64,000 bases of DNA, taken from NCBI RefSeq assembly GCF_001514265.1, contig NZ_KQ949008.1:18411-82410 (forward strand), read 5' to 3'. A model generated the notes under the pieces. That model worked only from the letters and a program-made list of their open reading frames with translations, was not told the origin of the DNA and made no database searches. Origin of the DNA: Streptomyces resistomycificus (GTDB lineage: Bacteria; Actinomycetota; Actinomycetes; Streptomycetales; Streptomycetaceae). Made by a program: the position numbers and the translations under genes. Positions 50,385 to 59,950 of this stretch are shown piece by piece. Positions within the stretch are counted from its first letter, which is position 1; every line of letters starts with the position of its first letter.

Positions 50385-51905
50385 TCAGTCGGCTGCGGGC
50401 AGGGCCAGGCGGAAGGTGCAGCCGTGGCCGGGCGACGTGTCGAGTTCGAGGCGGCCGCCGTGGCCCTCGGCAATGGTCGCGGCGATGGCCAGGCCAAGGC
50501 CGCTGCCGCCGTGGAGGCGGGAGCGGGCGGGGTCGGCGCGGTAGAAGCGCTCGAAGACGAGCTCGGCGTCGACGGGTTCGAGGCCCGGCCCTTCGTCCGC
50601 CACCTCGATCACGCTGATCGGCAGGCCCTTCGGCAGGGGCGGCGAAGCCGTGCTGCGTCCGGGTCGGTCAGTGCCGCCGGTTCCGGGACCCGCCTCGCTC
50701 GAGCCGACGCGGACGTGGACGCGGGTGCCCGGCGGGGTGTGGATGCGCGCGTTGGAGAGCAGGTTCTCCAAGATCTGCCGCAACCGGTGCGGGTCGCCGA
50801 CCGTCTCCACCACGTCGAGCGCCTCGGCGCCGGTGGGATCGGCCGGGGTGTGCAGCGGGCCGAGGTCAACGGGGTGGGACGCACTGTGGACGGCGGACGC
50901 GCTGACGGCGTCCGCCGCCAGGGACAGCAGGTCGACCCGCTCCATCCGATAGGAGGGTTCCTTGTCCAGTGTGGCGAGCAGCTGGAGGTCGTCGACCAAC
51001 AGACTCATGCGTTCCGCGTTCTGGGCGATGAACCGGTTGGCCTCCTGCAGTTCCCGCGCCGGGCGCCGCTCCGGGCGCAGTGCGAGTTGGGCGTAGCCCT
51101 GGATGGCGGTCAGCGGGGTGCGCAGTTCGTGCCCGGCGTCGGCGACGAACCGACGCAGCCGGGCCTCGGACGCCTCACGGGCCAGCAGCGCCTTCTGCAG
51201 GCGGTCGAGCATGGAGTTCAGGACCCGGCCGAGCCGTCCGATCTCGGTACGCGCATCGGTGTCGGGCAAGCGCAGGTTGAGCCGGCCCGCCGTGATGTCC
51301 TGGGCCGTGCTTTCCATCCTGGTCAAGGGCAACAGGCCCAGCCGGACCACCCATCGGCCCAGGGCGAGCAGGGCGACGATCGTGACGGCCAGCAGAACCG
51401 CGTTCAGCCACAAGGTCTTCGAGGCGGCGCCGTCGACGGTGTCGAGCGGCAGGGTGACCACCGCGCTCATCCCCTCCGGGCCGGGTGTGAGCAGTGCTCG
51501 CCAGCGGCCGTCACCGCTCAGGGCACGCACGGTTTCCGGGTGCCCGTCCCGCAGGCCGAGGTCCTGAACGTCATCGGCCAACCGAGGTCCTGGCGTCGCC
51601 GCGGATCCGAGGGAGTCGTTCAGACGGTGCCCGGAGGCGTCGTAGAAGTAGACGTGGAAATCCGAGGGCAGCACGTCCGGGCGGTCCCCCGCCGCAGGGA
51701 GTGTGCCGTCGACGGCGTCGTAGAAGGCCGGTGCCGGTGGGTGGAACCCGACGAGCTGCTCGTCGACACGGTCCAGCAGCCAGGATCGAAGCGCCACGTA
51801 GCCGATGGCCTGGGAGGCCAGAACCGCCGCGGTGGCGAGGACGGTGACGCCGAGGACAAGGCGTCGCCTCAGTGATCCGGGCGGCCGTGGCAGGAGGTGG
51901 GTCAC
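50385..51905 (-). CDS. sensor histidine kinase
   Basis: 506 residues, GTG start. Membrane segments at about 16-36 and 166-186 enclose an outside sensor region of about 130 residues. HAMP follows (LLPLTRMESTAQDITAGRLN), then the H-box FVADAGHELRTPLTAIQGYA with His259, the N-box ILENLLSNARIHTPPG and the G-boxes DEGPGLEP and GGSGLGLAIA. It overlaps the upstream response regulator gene by GTGA, thus one transcription unit. It lies downstream of two glycosyltransferases on the same strand, so envelope modification may be the regulated process. Confidence 0.93.
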   Translation of the reverse strand: MTHLLPRPPGSLRRRLVLGVTVLATAAVLASQAIGYVALRSWLLDRVDEQLVGFHPPAPAFYDAVDGTLPAAGDRPDVLPSDFHVYFYDASGHRLNDSLGSAATPGPRLADDVQDLGLRDGHPETVRALSGDGRWRALLTPGPEGMSAVVTLPLDTVDGAASKTLWLNAVLLAVTIVALLALGRWVVRLGLLPLTRMESTAQDITAGRLNLRLPDTDARTEIGRLGRVLNSMLDRLQKALLAREASEARLRRFVADAGHELRTPLTAIQGYAQLALRPERRPARELQEANRFIAQNAERMSLLVDDLQLLATLDKEPSYRMERVDLLSLAADAVSASAVHSASHPVDLGPLHTPADPTGAEALDVVETVGDPHRLRQILENLLSNARIHTPPGTRVHVRVGSSEAGPGTGGTDRPGRSTASPPLPKGLPISVIEVADEGPGLEPVDAELVFERFYRADPARSRLHGGSGLGLAIAATIAEGHGGRLELDTSPGHGCTFRLALPAAD

Positions 51906-52645
51906 TGCCGCGACGTCCCTCCGTGGTCGCGGGAGAGACGCAGGCTGTAGCCGACACCGCGCACGGTCTGGATGAGCGGTGGATCGAAGCAGTCGATCTT
52001 CCTGCGCAGGTAGCGGACGTACGTCTCGATGATCCGTGCGTCACCAGCGAAGTCGTAGGTCCAGACGTGGTCGAGGATCTGGGCCTTGGTCACCACCTGC
52101 CCCGCGTTCTCCAGGAGGTAGGCCAGGAGCTTGAACTCGGTGGGTGACAGCGCGATGTACTGCCCCGCGCGGTGCACTTCGTGGGCCCCCTCGTCGAGTT
52201 CCAGGTCGGCGTAGCTCAGGACACTCGAAGCGGTCTGCGCCGTGACGGCCGGGGCCGTTCGGCGCAGGATGGCCTCGATGCGCAGCAGGACCTCCTCGAG
52301 GTTGAACGGTTTGGATACGTAGTCGTCTCCGCCGACCCTCAGGCCGCTGACGCGGTCGTCGGTGCCGGTACGGGCGGTCAGGAACAGGATCGGACAGTCG
52401 TTGCCCGCCGCCCGCAGCCTGCGGGTCACCTCGAAACCGTCCAGGTCGGGCAGCATGACGTCGAGCAGCACCAGGTGCGGTTCCAGGCGCTCGACCTCCA
52501 GGAGGGCCGACTGGCCGGTGTCGGTGCTGCTCACCTCGTATCCGGTCAGGCGAAGCGTCGCCTCCAGCAGGGTGCGGATACTGGGCTCGTCCTCGACCAC
52601 GAGGAGGCGATGTCCCGACCCCGCGGCTGCGGGCTGCTCGGTCAT
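51902..52645 (-). CDS. OmpR-family response regulator
   Basis: 247 residues from the ATG at 52645. Receiver: LLVVEDEPSIRTLLEATLRL, phosphoacceptor Asp62 in VLLDVMLPDLDGFEV, lysine in DDYVSKPFN. The C-terminal wHTH begins ELDEGAHEVHRAGQYIALSP and ends YVRYLRRKIDCFDPPLI. Translation is coupled to the kinase. It follows the GT39 gene by 50 bases, so all four genes 50385-56198 may form one operon. Confidence 0.94.
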   Translation of the reverse strand: MTEQPAAAGSGHRLLVVEDEPSIRTLLEATLRLTGYEVSSTDTGQSALLEVERLEPHLVLLDVMLPDLDGFEVTRRLRAAGNDCPILFLTARTGTDDRVSGLRVGGDDYVSKPFNLEEVLLRIEAILRRTAPAVTAQTASSVLSYADLELDEGAHEVHRAGQYIALSPTEFKLLAYLLENAGQVVTKAQILDHVWTYDFAGDARIIETYVRYLRRKIDCFDPPLIQTVRGVGYSLRLSRDHGGTSRQ

Positions 52646-52695
52646 GACGTCTGTTGATCCGTTCTGCCGTCTGGCGGCGCTCGCTTGGGCCCGGG

Positions 52696-54891
52696 TTACC
52701 TGGCGGCGCAGTCGTAGAGCACGTTGCCTCCCATGATTCCCGTCGCACCGCCGTCGTCCTGCTGGGAGGACGTGCCGCCGTACGACGACGCCGCAACCTT
52801 CGTGCAGTTGTCGGCGATCCAGTCGGAGCGCTGCTCGGCGTATCCGCCTGACAGGCCCGGCCGGCCGCCGCCGTTGGTGTCGGAACCCAGGATGTAGCGT
52901 AGTTCGCCGTTCTCGGTCCACTCCTTCAGCCGGGCCACCGACGGCGCGTTGTCGCTGTTCGTGAAGCCGCCCATGCCGATGACGGTCTCGTCGGTGCCCA
53001 GGATGAAGGCGCTGGCGGACAGGGCGCCGCCCTCGACGGCGAGCTTGATGCGTGCGTCGGGCGCGTGCTCGACGGCGTACTTGAGGATCTTGCGCTGGTC
53101 GGCGGTGAGTTCCCCGCCGCCGAAGCCGCCGCGCCCGCCCGGGGCACTTCCCGAGCCGCCACCGGGCATGCCGTTCGCTCCCCCCGTGGGCATGCCGGAC
53201 GGCATCCCTGAAGGCATTCCGCCGGACGAGGGTTCACCGGAGCGGCCAGAGGATCCGTCGGCGTCGGGTAGGCCGGGCATGTTCGACGGCATCCCGGACG
53301 GCATGCCCGACGGGAGGCCTCCGTTCCCACCCGGCCGGGGCATGCCGCCGCCTCCGCCGAAGCCGAGTGTCTGCGGACCGGCCGTCGGGTTGGAGCCGCC
53401 CATGCTGGTGGAACCGGGCACGCTCATCGCCCAGGCTCCCGGAGCCACCAGAACCGACGCCACCGCCGCGCCCATGGCAGCCGTCAGCAACCGGCCGTGC
53501 CGTCGTGACAGCACCAGCAGGACGACGGCGGCGCAGCCCACCAGCAGCACCGGCCACACCAGCCAGCCGTTCCAGTCGGGTTCACGTCGGACCAAGACCA
53601 CCGCCCAGACCACGCTCACCGCGACCCCGGCCACGCCCACCAGGGGCGCCCAGCGCTGGCCCGCACGGTGCACGCGGACCAGGCCGGCCGTCAGCCCGCC
53701 GCACAAGGCGGCGATGGCCGGGGCGAGTTGAGTGGTGTAGTAAGGGTGGAAGATACCCTTCTGGGTCGAGAACACGGCGGCGCAGACCACCAGCCAGGTT
53801 CCCCACAACAGCCAGCCGGAGGCCGGCAGCAGGGCGGAGGCGGGCAGCTTCCCCCGTCGGCTCAGCACCGCCACGGCTACGGCGACTGCGAGAGCCAGCG
53901 CGCACAGCGGCAGCAGCCAGCTGATCTGACCGCCCACCTGCTCGTCGAACATCCGGCCAAGGCCGGACTGACCGCCGAACCCGCCGGCGAACCCGCCGCC
54001 GCCTCCCATGCCCTGGGGCGTGCCGTCACTGGAGCCGAAGACCCGTCCCAGCCCGTTGTAGCCGATCACGAGGTCCCAGGCCGAGCCGTCCTCGCTGCCG
54101 CCGATGTAGGGATGGTCGCCCGGCCACAGGGCGACCATGGCGACCCACCACAAGGAGGACGCCGCCAGGATGGCTCCCGCGCCCAGCAGACGCCGCACTC
54201 GCGGTATCCAGGCGCCGCTTCCTCCCACGAGCCAGGCGACGGCGAACGCGGGGATGACCATCCAGGCGGCGAGCATCTTGGTAAGAAATCCGCACCCGAT
54301 CAGGAAGCCGCTCGCGCACAGCCACCAGGTCGCGGCCCTGCCCTCCGCCTGCGACGCGCGGGTCAGCGCGTACGCCGCGGACACGAGCAGCAGGACCAGC
54401 AGCGTGTCGGGGTTGTTGTCCCGGTTGATGGCCACGGTGATGGGCGTGAGAGTGAGGACCAGGGCGGCGACCAGCGCCGCGCCCTCCCCCGCCCAGCGCC
54501 GCACGGTGCGGTGCAGCACCAGCACCGCGGCCACTCCTTCCAGCATCTGCGGCAGTATCAGTGCCCACCCGTGCATCCCGAAGACCTTGCTGCTGATCAC
54601 CTGCGGCCACAGTGCGGCCGGAGGCTTGTCGACCGTGACCACGCCGGCCTGGTCGAAGGAACCGAAGAGGAAGTTGGTCCAGCTCTTCCCCATCGACTTC
54701 ACGGCCGCCGAGTAGTAGCTGTTCCCCCACCCCAGGGAACCCAGGGCCCATCCGTACAGGACCGCCGCGAGCACCAGGACGGCGCCCAGTGCCGCGGGCG
54801 CCGCCCAGGCGGGCAGTGAGCGGACGGAGGTGTGCCTGCCGGCGTCGGCCGAAGCCGCCGGTACAGACGTGATGTGCGCGTAGTTGCTCAT
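52696..54891 (-). CDS. GT39 (ArnT-like) lipid-linked sugar transferase
   Basis: 731 residues from the ATG at 54891. About 11-12 membrane segments. The first outside loop has the GT39 catalytic acids in FGSFDQAGVVTVDKPP and the DNNPDT block. Between segments is a Gly-rich loop (GGGGGFAGGFGG). After the membrane part comes a low-complexity linker of GMPSGMPS repeats, then a soluble C-terminal domain (ADQRKILKYAVEHAPDARIK ... SDWIADNCTKV) of about 130 residues outside the cell. It transfers a sugar from polyprenyl-phosphate to an envelope acceptor. Downstream of the GT2-GtrA gene by 17 bases. Confidence 0.88.
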   Translation of the reverse strand: MSNYAHITSVPAASADAGRHTSVRSLPAWAAPAALGAVLVLAAVLYGWALGSLGWGNSYYSAAVKSMGKSWTNFLFGSFDQAGVVTVDKPPAALWPQVISSKVFGMHGWALILPQMLEGVAAVLVLHRTVRRWAGEGAALVAALVLTLTPITVAINRDNNPDTLLVLLLVSAAYALTRASQAEGRAATWWLCASGFLIGCGFLTKMLAAWMVIPAFAVAWLVGGSGAWIPRVRRLLGAGAILAASSLWWVAMVALWPGDHPYIGGSEDGSAWDLVIGYNGLGRVFGSSDGTPQGMGGGGGFAGGFGGQSGLGRMFDEQVGGQISWLLPLCALALAVAVAVAVLSRRGKLPASALLPASGWLLWGTWLVVCAAVFSTQKGIFHPYYTTQLAPAIAALCGGLTAGLVRVHRAGQRWAPLVGVAGVAVSVVWAVVLVRREPDWNGWLVWPVLLVGCAAVVLLVLSRRHGRLLTAAMGAAVASVLVAPGAWAMSVPGSTSMGGSNPTAGPQTLGFGGGGGMPRPGGNGGLPSGMPSGMPSNMPGLPDADGSSGRSGEPSSGGMPSGMPSGMPTGGANGMPGGGSGSAPGGRGGFGGGELTADQRKILKYAVEHAPDARIKLAVEGGALSASAFILGTDETVIGMGGFTNSDNAPSVARLKEWTENGELRYILGSDTNGGGRPGLSGGYAEQRSDWIADNCTKVAASSYGGTSSQQDDGGATGIMGGNVLYDCAAR

Positions 54892-54908
54892 GTCTGGATT
54901 CGCTCTCG

Positions 54909-56198
54909 TCAGCGGGTACGGCCGCGGGGGCCGGCGAAGACGGCCAGCCGCAGGACGGCGAAGCGCACGCCGGTCACGGCGACGGACGCCGCGGCGAGGA
55001 CCGCGGTCTCGGCAGCCGGTGAGGCACCGGGATCGAGCCACTTGAACCACAGCACCGCCCCGGAGGTGACCAGGTAGCCGAGGACGAACAGGCCCCCGGC
55101 GCCGAGGTGGGCACGGGCGGGCGGGGTGGTGGAGTACCGGAAGGTGAGGCGCCGGTTCGCCTCGGTGTTGAGGACGGTGAGGACGCACAGCGAGACCAGG
55201 TTGGCGACGGCGGGGGTCCACCAGCCGCGCAACAGCCAGTACAGCAGGGCCTGCCCGACCGTGGAGACGACGCCGATCGCGAGGAAACAGCCGACCTCCC
55301 ACGACAGCACGCCACGTCGTGTGGCGGGTGCGAGGACGGCGTCGGGGTGCTCGGCGGCCGGTGCGGGGCGCGGTCGTACGGCGACGCGGGCACCGCCGGA
55401 GGCCTTGAGGCGCGCCATGCGCCACAGGCCCCGCAGATCGTCCGTGGCGGTGCTCACCACGTCCACCCGGGTGTCGACGTCCTCGACCCAGTCGACCGGC
55501 ACCTCGTGGACGCGCAGCCCGTTGTGCTCGGCCAGCAGGAGCAGTTCGGTGTCGAAGAACCACGCGTCGTCGCGGGTCACCTTCAGCAGCGGCCGGAGTA
55601 CCTCGGTGCGGGCCGCCTTGAATCCGCACTGGGCGTCGGTGAAGCGGACTTGGTGGGTGAGCCGGATGATGCCGTTGTAGCAGCGGGAGACGAACTCGCG
55701 GCGCGGCCCGCGCACCGTGCGCGCGCCGGGTGCCAACCGGGAGCCGATCGCGAGGTCGGAGTGGCCGCTGGCCAGCGGGGCGACCAGTGGCAGCAGCCCG
55801 TCGAGGCCGGTGGACAGGTCCACGTCCATGTACGCCACGATGTCCGCGTCGCTGGCGCCCCAGACGGTGCGCAGGGCCAGCCCGCGTCCTTTGCGGTCCA
55901 GGTGGACGACGCCGACCCCGGGCAGTTCGTCGACGAGCCGGTGGGCGGTGGCGAGGGTCTCGTCGTTGCTGGCGTTGTCGGCGACCGTGATCCGCCAGGG
56001 AAAGGGGAAACCCTCCGACAGACGCGCGTGGAGGGTGCGCAGGCACCCGGGCAGGGCGCGTTCCTCGTTGTAGACCGGCACGACGATGTCCACCGTCGCG
56101 GTACCGGCGTCCGGGTGAAGGGAACGGTCGACGGGCTGGAATGGGGCCGGCCGCTCCATGCGGGCGGCGATGTCGGTGAGGTGGGGGGTGGGAGTCAT
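54909..56198 (-). CDS. GT2 glycosyltransferase fused to a GtrA-like membrane domain
   Basis: 429 residues from the ATG at 56198 (an ATG five codons upstream is possible). The GT2 domain spans about 30-270: VDIVVPVYNEERALPGCLRT, catalytic acid DxD in YMDVDLSTG, and QCGFKAARTEVLRPLLKVTR. A linker and four membrane segments (GtrA-like: FLAIGVVSTVGQALLYWLLR ...) follow. Such fusions form polyprenyl-phosphate sugars and help flip them across the membrane; the GT39 enzyme encoded next can use the product. The two are very likely one pathway. Confidence 0.88.
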   Translation of the reverse strand: MTPTPHLTDIAARMERPAPFQPVDRSLHPDAGTATVDIVVPVYNEERALPGCLRTLHARLSEGFPFPWRITVADNASNDETLATAHRLVDELPGVGVVHLDRKGRGLALRTVWGASDADIVAYMDVDLSTGLDGLLPLVAPLASGHSDLAIGSRLAPGARTVRGPRREFVSRCYNGIIRLTHQVRFTDAQCGFKAARTEVLRPLLKVTRDDAWFFDTELLLLAEHNGLRVHEVPVDWVEDVDTRVDVVSTATDDLRGLWRMARLKASGGARVAVRPRPAPAAEHPDAVLAPATRRGVLSWEVGCFLAIGVVSTVGQALLYWLLRGWWTPAVANLVSLCVLTVLNTEANRRLTFRYSTTPPARAHLGAGGLFVLGYLVTSGAVLWFKWLDPGASPAAETAVLAAASVAVTGVRFAVLRLAVFAGPRGRTR

Positions 56199-56213
56199 GG
56201 CTTCCTCAGGCAT

Positions 56214-56511
56214 GAGGGGACGGCAGACTGCGGCTCACGGGCCCTGCGTCAGGGCCGCGGCCTCACTGTTGCCGTCCCGCCTGTGGGGGCGGAGGGAGAA
56301 CACCGAGAACTGACGGGGAGTCAGATCAATGACTGAAAGCGCTCCCACGCTCCCTGCGAAACGGCAACGCCACGTCTCCTGCACGGCATGACGTCGGGTG
56401 GCGTCGAGGCGATGCGGCATCAAGCCAAAGTGACCCCCGCTCCGTCGGTCACCTTCCGAGATCGGTGCGCCACTCCTATCCTCGTGCGCCAACGGTTACC
56501 GGAGGTAAGGG
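56214..56511. other. divergent intergenic region
   Basis: About 300 bases between the glycosyltransferase operon and the FAD enzyme. GGAGG lies at 56501-56505 for the plus-strand gene. No clear operator was seen. Confidence 0.4.
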
Positions 56512-58281
56512 GTGGCGATGAGCGGCACCACACGCAGAGGGTTCCTGAGTACGGCCGCGGCCGCGGGCGGCGGAGTCGCGCTCGGAACGCCCCAGCAGGC
56601 CGCGGCCCGGAGCGGCGCCGCGCAGCAGAGCGTGGCCGTACTGGGCGGGGGTGTCGCCGGCCTCACGGCGGCGCACGAGCTCGCCGAACGCGGATTCCGG
56701 GTCGCGGTCTACGAACGCAAGGCGCTGGGCGGCAAGGCCCGCAGCATGGACGTGCCGGGGAGCGGCACGGGCGGCCGCGACCCCCTGCCCGGAGAGCACG
56801 GTTTCCGCTTCATCCCGGGGATCTATCACAACCTGCCCGACACCATGCGGCGCATCCCGTTCCCCGGCAACCCCAACGGCGTCCACGACAACCTCGTCGC
56901 CCCCAAGGAGATGCTGTTCGCCCGGTCGGGCGGCCGCGAGGACATCCGGATCCCGCTTCCCTGGCCGGACAACAGCCCGGCAGAGCTCACCCCCGACGAG
57001 ATCCGCCGGGCCATCACCTCAGTCCTGGACACCGCCTTCAACCTCCCTTTCCACGAGGCCCTCTACTTCGCCAACCGCTTCCTGGTCTTCCTCACCAGTT
57101 GTGACGAGCGCCGCGACGACGCCTGGGAGCAGATGCCGTGGTGGGAGTTCGTACGGGCCGGGCAGATGTCGTATGACTACCAACGGATCCTCGCCGTCGG
57201 CATCACCCGCAACATCGTGGCCACCAAGGCGGAGGAGGCCAGCACCCGTACGGTCGGCACGCTGCTGGAGGCCTTCGCCTTCAACCTCCTGGGGCGGGGC
57301 GCGGACGGACCGCTGGACCGGATCCTCAACGCACCCACCAACGAGGCCTGGATCGACCCCTGGGTGACCTATCTGACGTCACTCGGGGTCGAGTTCCACA
57401 TCGGCTGGACCGTACGGGACCTCACTCTGGACGCGGGCCGGATCGCCGGGGCCGTCCTGGAGGAACCGGGGGGTGCCCGCCGGACCGTCACCGCCGACCA
57501 CTACATCTCGGCCATGCCGGTCGAGCACGCCCGCCGCACCTGGAACTCCGGCGTGCGCGCCGCCGATCCTCAACTGGCAGAGTGCGACCGGCTGGAGACG
57601 GACTGGATGACCGGCATTCAGTTCTATCTGACCGAACGTACGCCGATCCTGCACGGCCATCTGGACCTCATCGACTCCCCCTGGTCGCTCACCGCGATCG
57701 CCCAGGCCCAGCACTGGCCGGGTCACGACTTCCCCGCCGACTTCGGTGACGGGACGGTGGCGGACTGCCTGTCCGTCGACATCTCCGAGTGGGACCAGCC
57801 GGGCATCCTGTACGGCAAGACGGCCAAGCAGTGCACCCGCACCGAAGTCGCCCGCGAGGTGTGGGCGCAGTTGAAGGCGGCGCTCAACGACAGCGGCCGT
57901 ACGGTCCTGAAGGACTCCGTGCTGCAGTCCTGGTTCCTCGATCCGGCCGTCACCGGACTCGGCACTCCGAACCCGGTCAACGAGGAACAGCTGCTCATCC
58001 ACCCGACGGGGACCTTTCACCACCGTCCACGCTCGGCGACGAAGATCCCCAACCTCTTCCTGTCCGGCGACTACGTGGCCGTGCCCATCGACCTGGCCAC
58101 CATGGAAGGCGCCAACACCTCGGCCCGGCAGGCCGTCAACGCCCTGTTGGACAAGATCGGTTCGACCGCCGAGCGATGCACCATCACCCCGCTGTACCGG
58201 GCCGTCGAGTTCGATGCGATCAAACGCCACGACCGCACCCGCTACCACCTCCGCCTGCCGAATCTCTTCGACATCGGTTGA
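56512..58281 (+). CDS. Tat-exported FAD-dependent amine-oxidase-like protein
   Basis: 589 residues from GTG at 56512 (GGAGG six bases upstream). A twin-arginine signal, TTRRGFLSTAAAAGGGVALG, is followed by the dinucleotide-binding motif VAVLGGGVAGLTAAHELAER and the FAD ribose Glu in VYERKALGGKARSMD. The C-terminus has the second FAD motif NLFLSGDYVAVPIDLATMEG. This is the flavin monoamine oxidase/phytoene-desaturase/hydroxysqualene-dehydroxylase group. It would act outside the membrane after folding with FAD. Substrate unknown; single gene. Confidence 0.88.
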   Translation: MAMSGTTRRGFLSTAAAAGGGVALGTPQQAAARSGAAQQSVAVLGGGVAGLTAAHELAERGFRVAVYERKALGGKARSMDVPGSGTGGRDPLPGEHGFRFIPGIYHNLPDTMRRIPFPGNPNGVHDNLVAPKEMLFARSGGREDIRIPLPWPDNSPAELTPDEIRRAITSVLDTAFNLPFHEALYFANRFLVFLTSCDERRDDAWEQMPWWEFVRAGQMSYDYQRILAVGITRNIVATKAEEASTRTVGTLLEAFAFNLLGRGADGPLDRILNAPTNEAWIDPWVTYLTSLGVEFHIGWTVRDLTLDAGRIAGAVLEEPGGARRTVTADHYISAMPVEHARRTWNSGVRAADPQLAECDRLETDWMTGIQFYLTERTPILHGHLDLIDSPWSLTAIAQAQHWPGHDFPADFGDGTVADCLSVDISEWDQPGILYGKTAKQCTRTEVAREVWAQLKAALNDSGRTVLKDSVLQSWFLDPAVTGLGTPNPVNEEQLLIHPTGTFHHRPRSATKIPNLFLSGDYVAVPIDLATMEGANTSARQAVNALLDKIGSTAERCTITPLYRAVEFDAIKRHDRTRYHLRLPNLFDIG

Positions 58282-58516
58282 CAGTACTTTTCAGCCCCTG
58301 CTGGCGTCGTCGCGCGAAGCGACCTCGCGATCCCCGCCGTGGCTCAGTCGTCGGCGACGGCCGGCGGCGACTCCGCGTTCGGCGGGTGTCCGGGCGGCGA
58401 ACCGGTGGTCGGCGGGTCGGGATGGTGACCCACGGCGGGCCGCGGGTCGCCCCGGGGTCACGGCCCTGCGCGGACAGGTCGCCGAGCAGCCGACGCCGGT
58501 GTGGTCGAACAGCCCT

Positions 58517-59950
58517 TCACGCGGGGTCGCTGCGCGATTCGAATGTCCAGACGTTGCCGGTGTTGCGGCCGCCGCGCCGCATCACCGTGCCGAGGATGGC
58601 CGTGAGGTCGTGCTCGACCTCGGCCAGGAGCTCGGCGCCGAAGACGCACAAGGACTCCTCCCATGGGTGCCAGAAGGTGCCCATGCGCAGGTCGCGGGTG
58701 AGGAGTTTGTAGTACTCGCCCTCCCAACAGGCGGCGCCCGGCCACGTCGGCCGGCCGGCGCCTCCGACTCGGGCCGGGTCGAAGCGGTAGCCCTGGTGCC
58801 ACCAGCTGACCGAGTAGAGCTGCTCACCGGGGCGGACGCAAGCGCGCAAGCCGCGTTCGACGGCTTTCTGGAGGCGCGCGACACGGTGATCGTCCGGAAG
58901 GTTGCGCATGAGCCGATACTTGTGGCGCGTGTCGGTGACGTCCCCGACGTGCCAGGTGACGGAGTCGGGCGGCTCCTCGATGGCGGGGTAGTAGGTGTAG
59001 CTGGGCTTGAAGGCGAAGCGGGCCTTGAACTCCTCGCACAGGGCGTCGTGATCCCGGTCGTCGATCAGCATGGAAACGGGGCGGGTTGCGGCCGGCGGCG
59101 GACCAGCCGGGGTCCAGGCATAACTGCGGACGGTCGACGCGGCCCTGAAGCCGACCGCCAGGAGGGCGTCACGGATCGCACCGTCGGGCGCCTCGGCCAT
59201 GAGGTAGCGACGGTCCGGTGCCTCTCGCGGCGGACCGCCGCCCAGGTGGAGAGATCGGCTGTCGCGGGCCCACCGGATCCAGTCGGGCAGGAACTCGGTA
59301 TGCGGACCGGTCATCCCGCGCACGGCCACGAATTCCGTCGACCCGACAGCCTCCGCCCAGCCGACGCCTACGAGCCGGGCTTCCGCTTCCAGAAGCAGGA
59401 CGTTCAAGGCCCAGTCCAGCGAGTTCCCGTGATCCTCGCGAACGTCCGCGAGAGAGCGCGCGTAGGGCCCGCCGGCCTCGGCGAAGCGAGCCAGCTCTTG
59501 CTCGCGGTGGTGGCCGTGGTCCAGCCGACGCACACGCATTCCCTTGGGCGGGGCCACGGCGCCCGTGCCGACCGTCACGTCATCGAGGTCGGCAAGGAGC
59601 AGCGTCCTCTCCGGACCCACCGCTGTGAAACCAGCGGCGCACAGCGGCTCGCCCAGGGCAACCAAGTCATGGCTATAGGTACGCCACTCGACCGGTTCGC
59701 CCCGCACCGCGAAAGCCGACTGCAACCGACGGATCAGCTCCGCTACCTCCGTCGGTGTGGTCTTGGCGGGCAGTGGCGTGTGGCGGACCGTCCCGTGGGT
59801 GCCGTAATGGGTCCGAAGGACAGGTCCGTCTTGCTCGACCACGGCCCCCGTGGGTGCCCGCTCCGGCACATGTCCCCGCACTTGCTCGTCGTACACCGTC
59901 AGCAGCGCGTCCACCCCGTACGTCGATTCCTCAAGCCGGCCATGCCCCAT
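58517..59950 (-). CDS. GNAT-like domain fused to DUF2716
   Basis: 477 residues from the ATG at 59950, chosen because it begins the conserved part; no strong ribosome binding site. The N-terminal 140 residues contain a short acidic domain. About 150-300 has GNAT features (GVGWAEAVGSTEFVAVRGM, then LMAEAPDGAIRDALLAVGFR), although the acetyl-CoA loop is not typical. From about 330 the sequence CEEFKARFAFKPSYTYYPAI, EEPPDSVTWHVGD and HPWEESLCVFGAELLAEV is DUF2716. The fusion is unusual; DUF2716 has unknown function and often occurs alone. Single gene. Confidence 0.7.
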   Translation of the reverse strand: MGHGRLEESTYGVDALLTVYDEQVRGHVPERAPTGAVVEQDGPVLRTHYGTHGTVRHTPLPAKTTPTEVAELIRRLQSAFAVRGEPVEWRTYSHDLVALGEPLCAAGFTAVGPERTLLLADLDDVTVGTGAVAPPKGMRVRRLDHGHHREQELARFAEAGGPYARSLADVREDHGNSLDWALNVLLLEAEARLVGVGWAEAVGSTEFVAVRGMTGPHTEFLPDWIRWARDSRSLHLGGGPPREAPDRRYLMAEAPDGAIRDALLAVGFRAASTVRSYAWTPAGPPPAATRPVSMLIDDRDHDALCEEFKARFAFKPSYTYYPAIEEPPDSVTWHVGDVTDTRHKYRLMRNLPDDHRVARLQKAVERGLRACVRPGEQLYSVSWWHQGYRFDPARVGGAGRPTWPGAACWEGEYYKLLTRDLRMGTFWHPWEESLCVFGAELLAEVEHDLTAILGTVMRRGGRNTGNVWTFESRSDPA

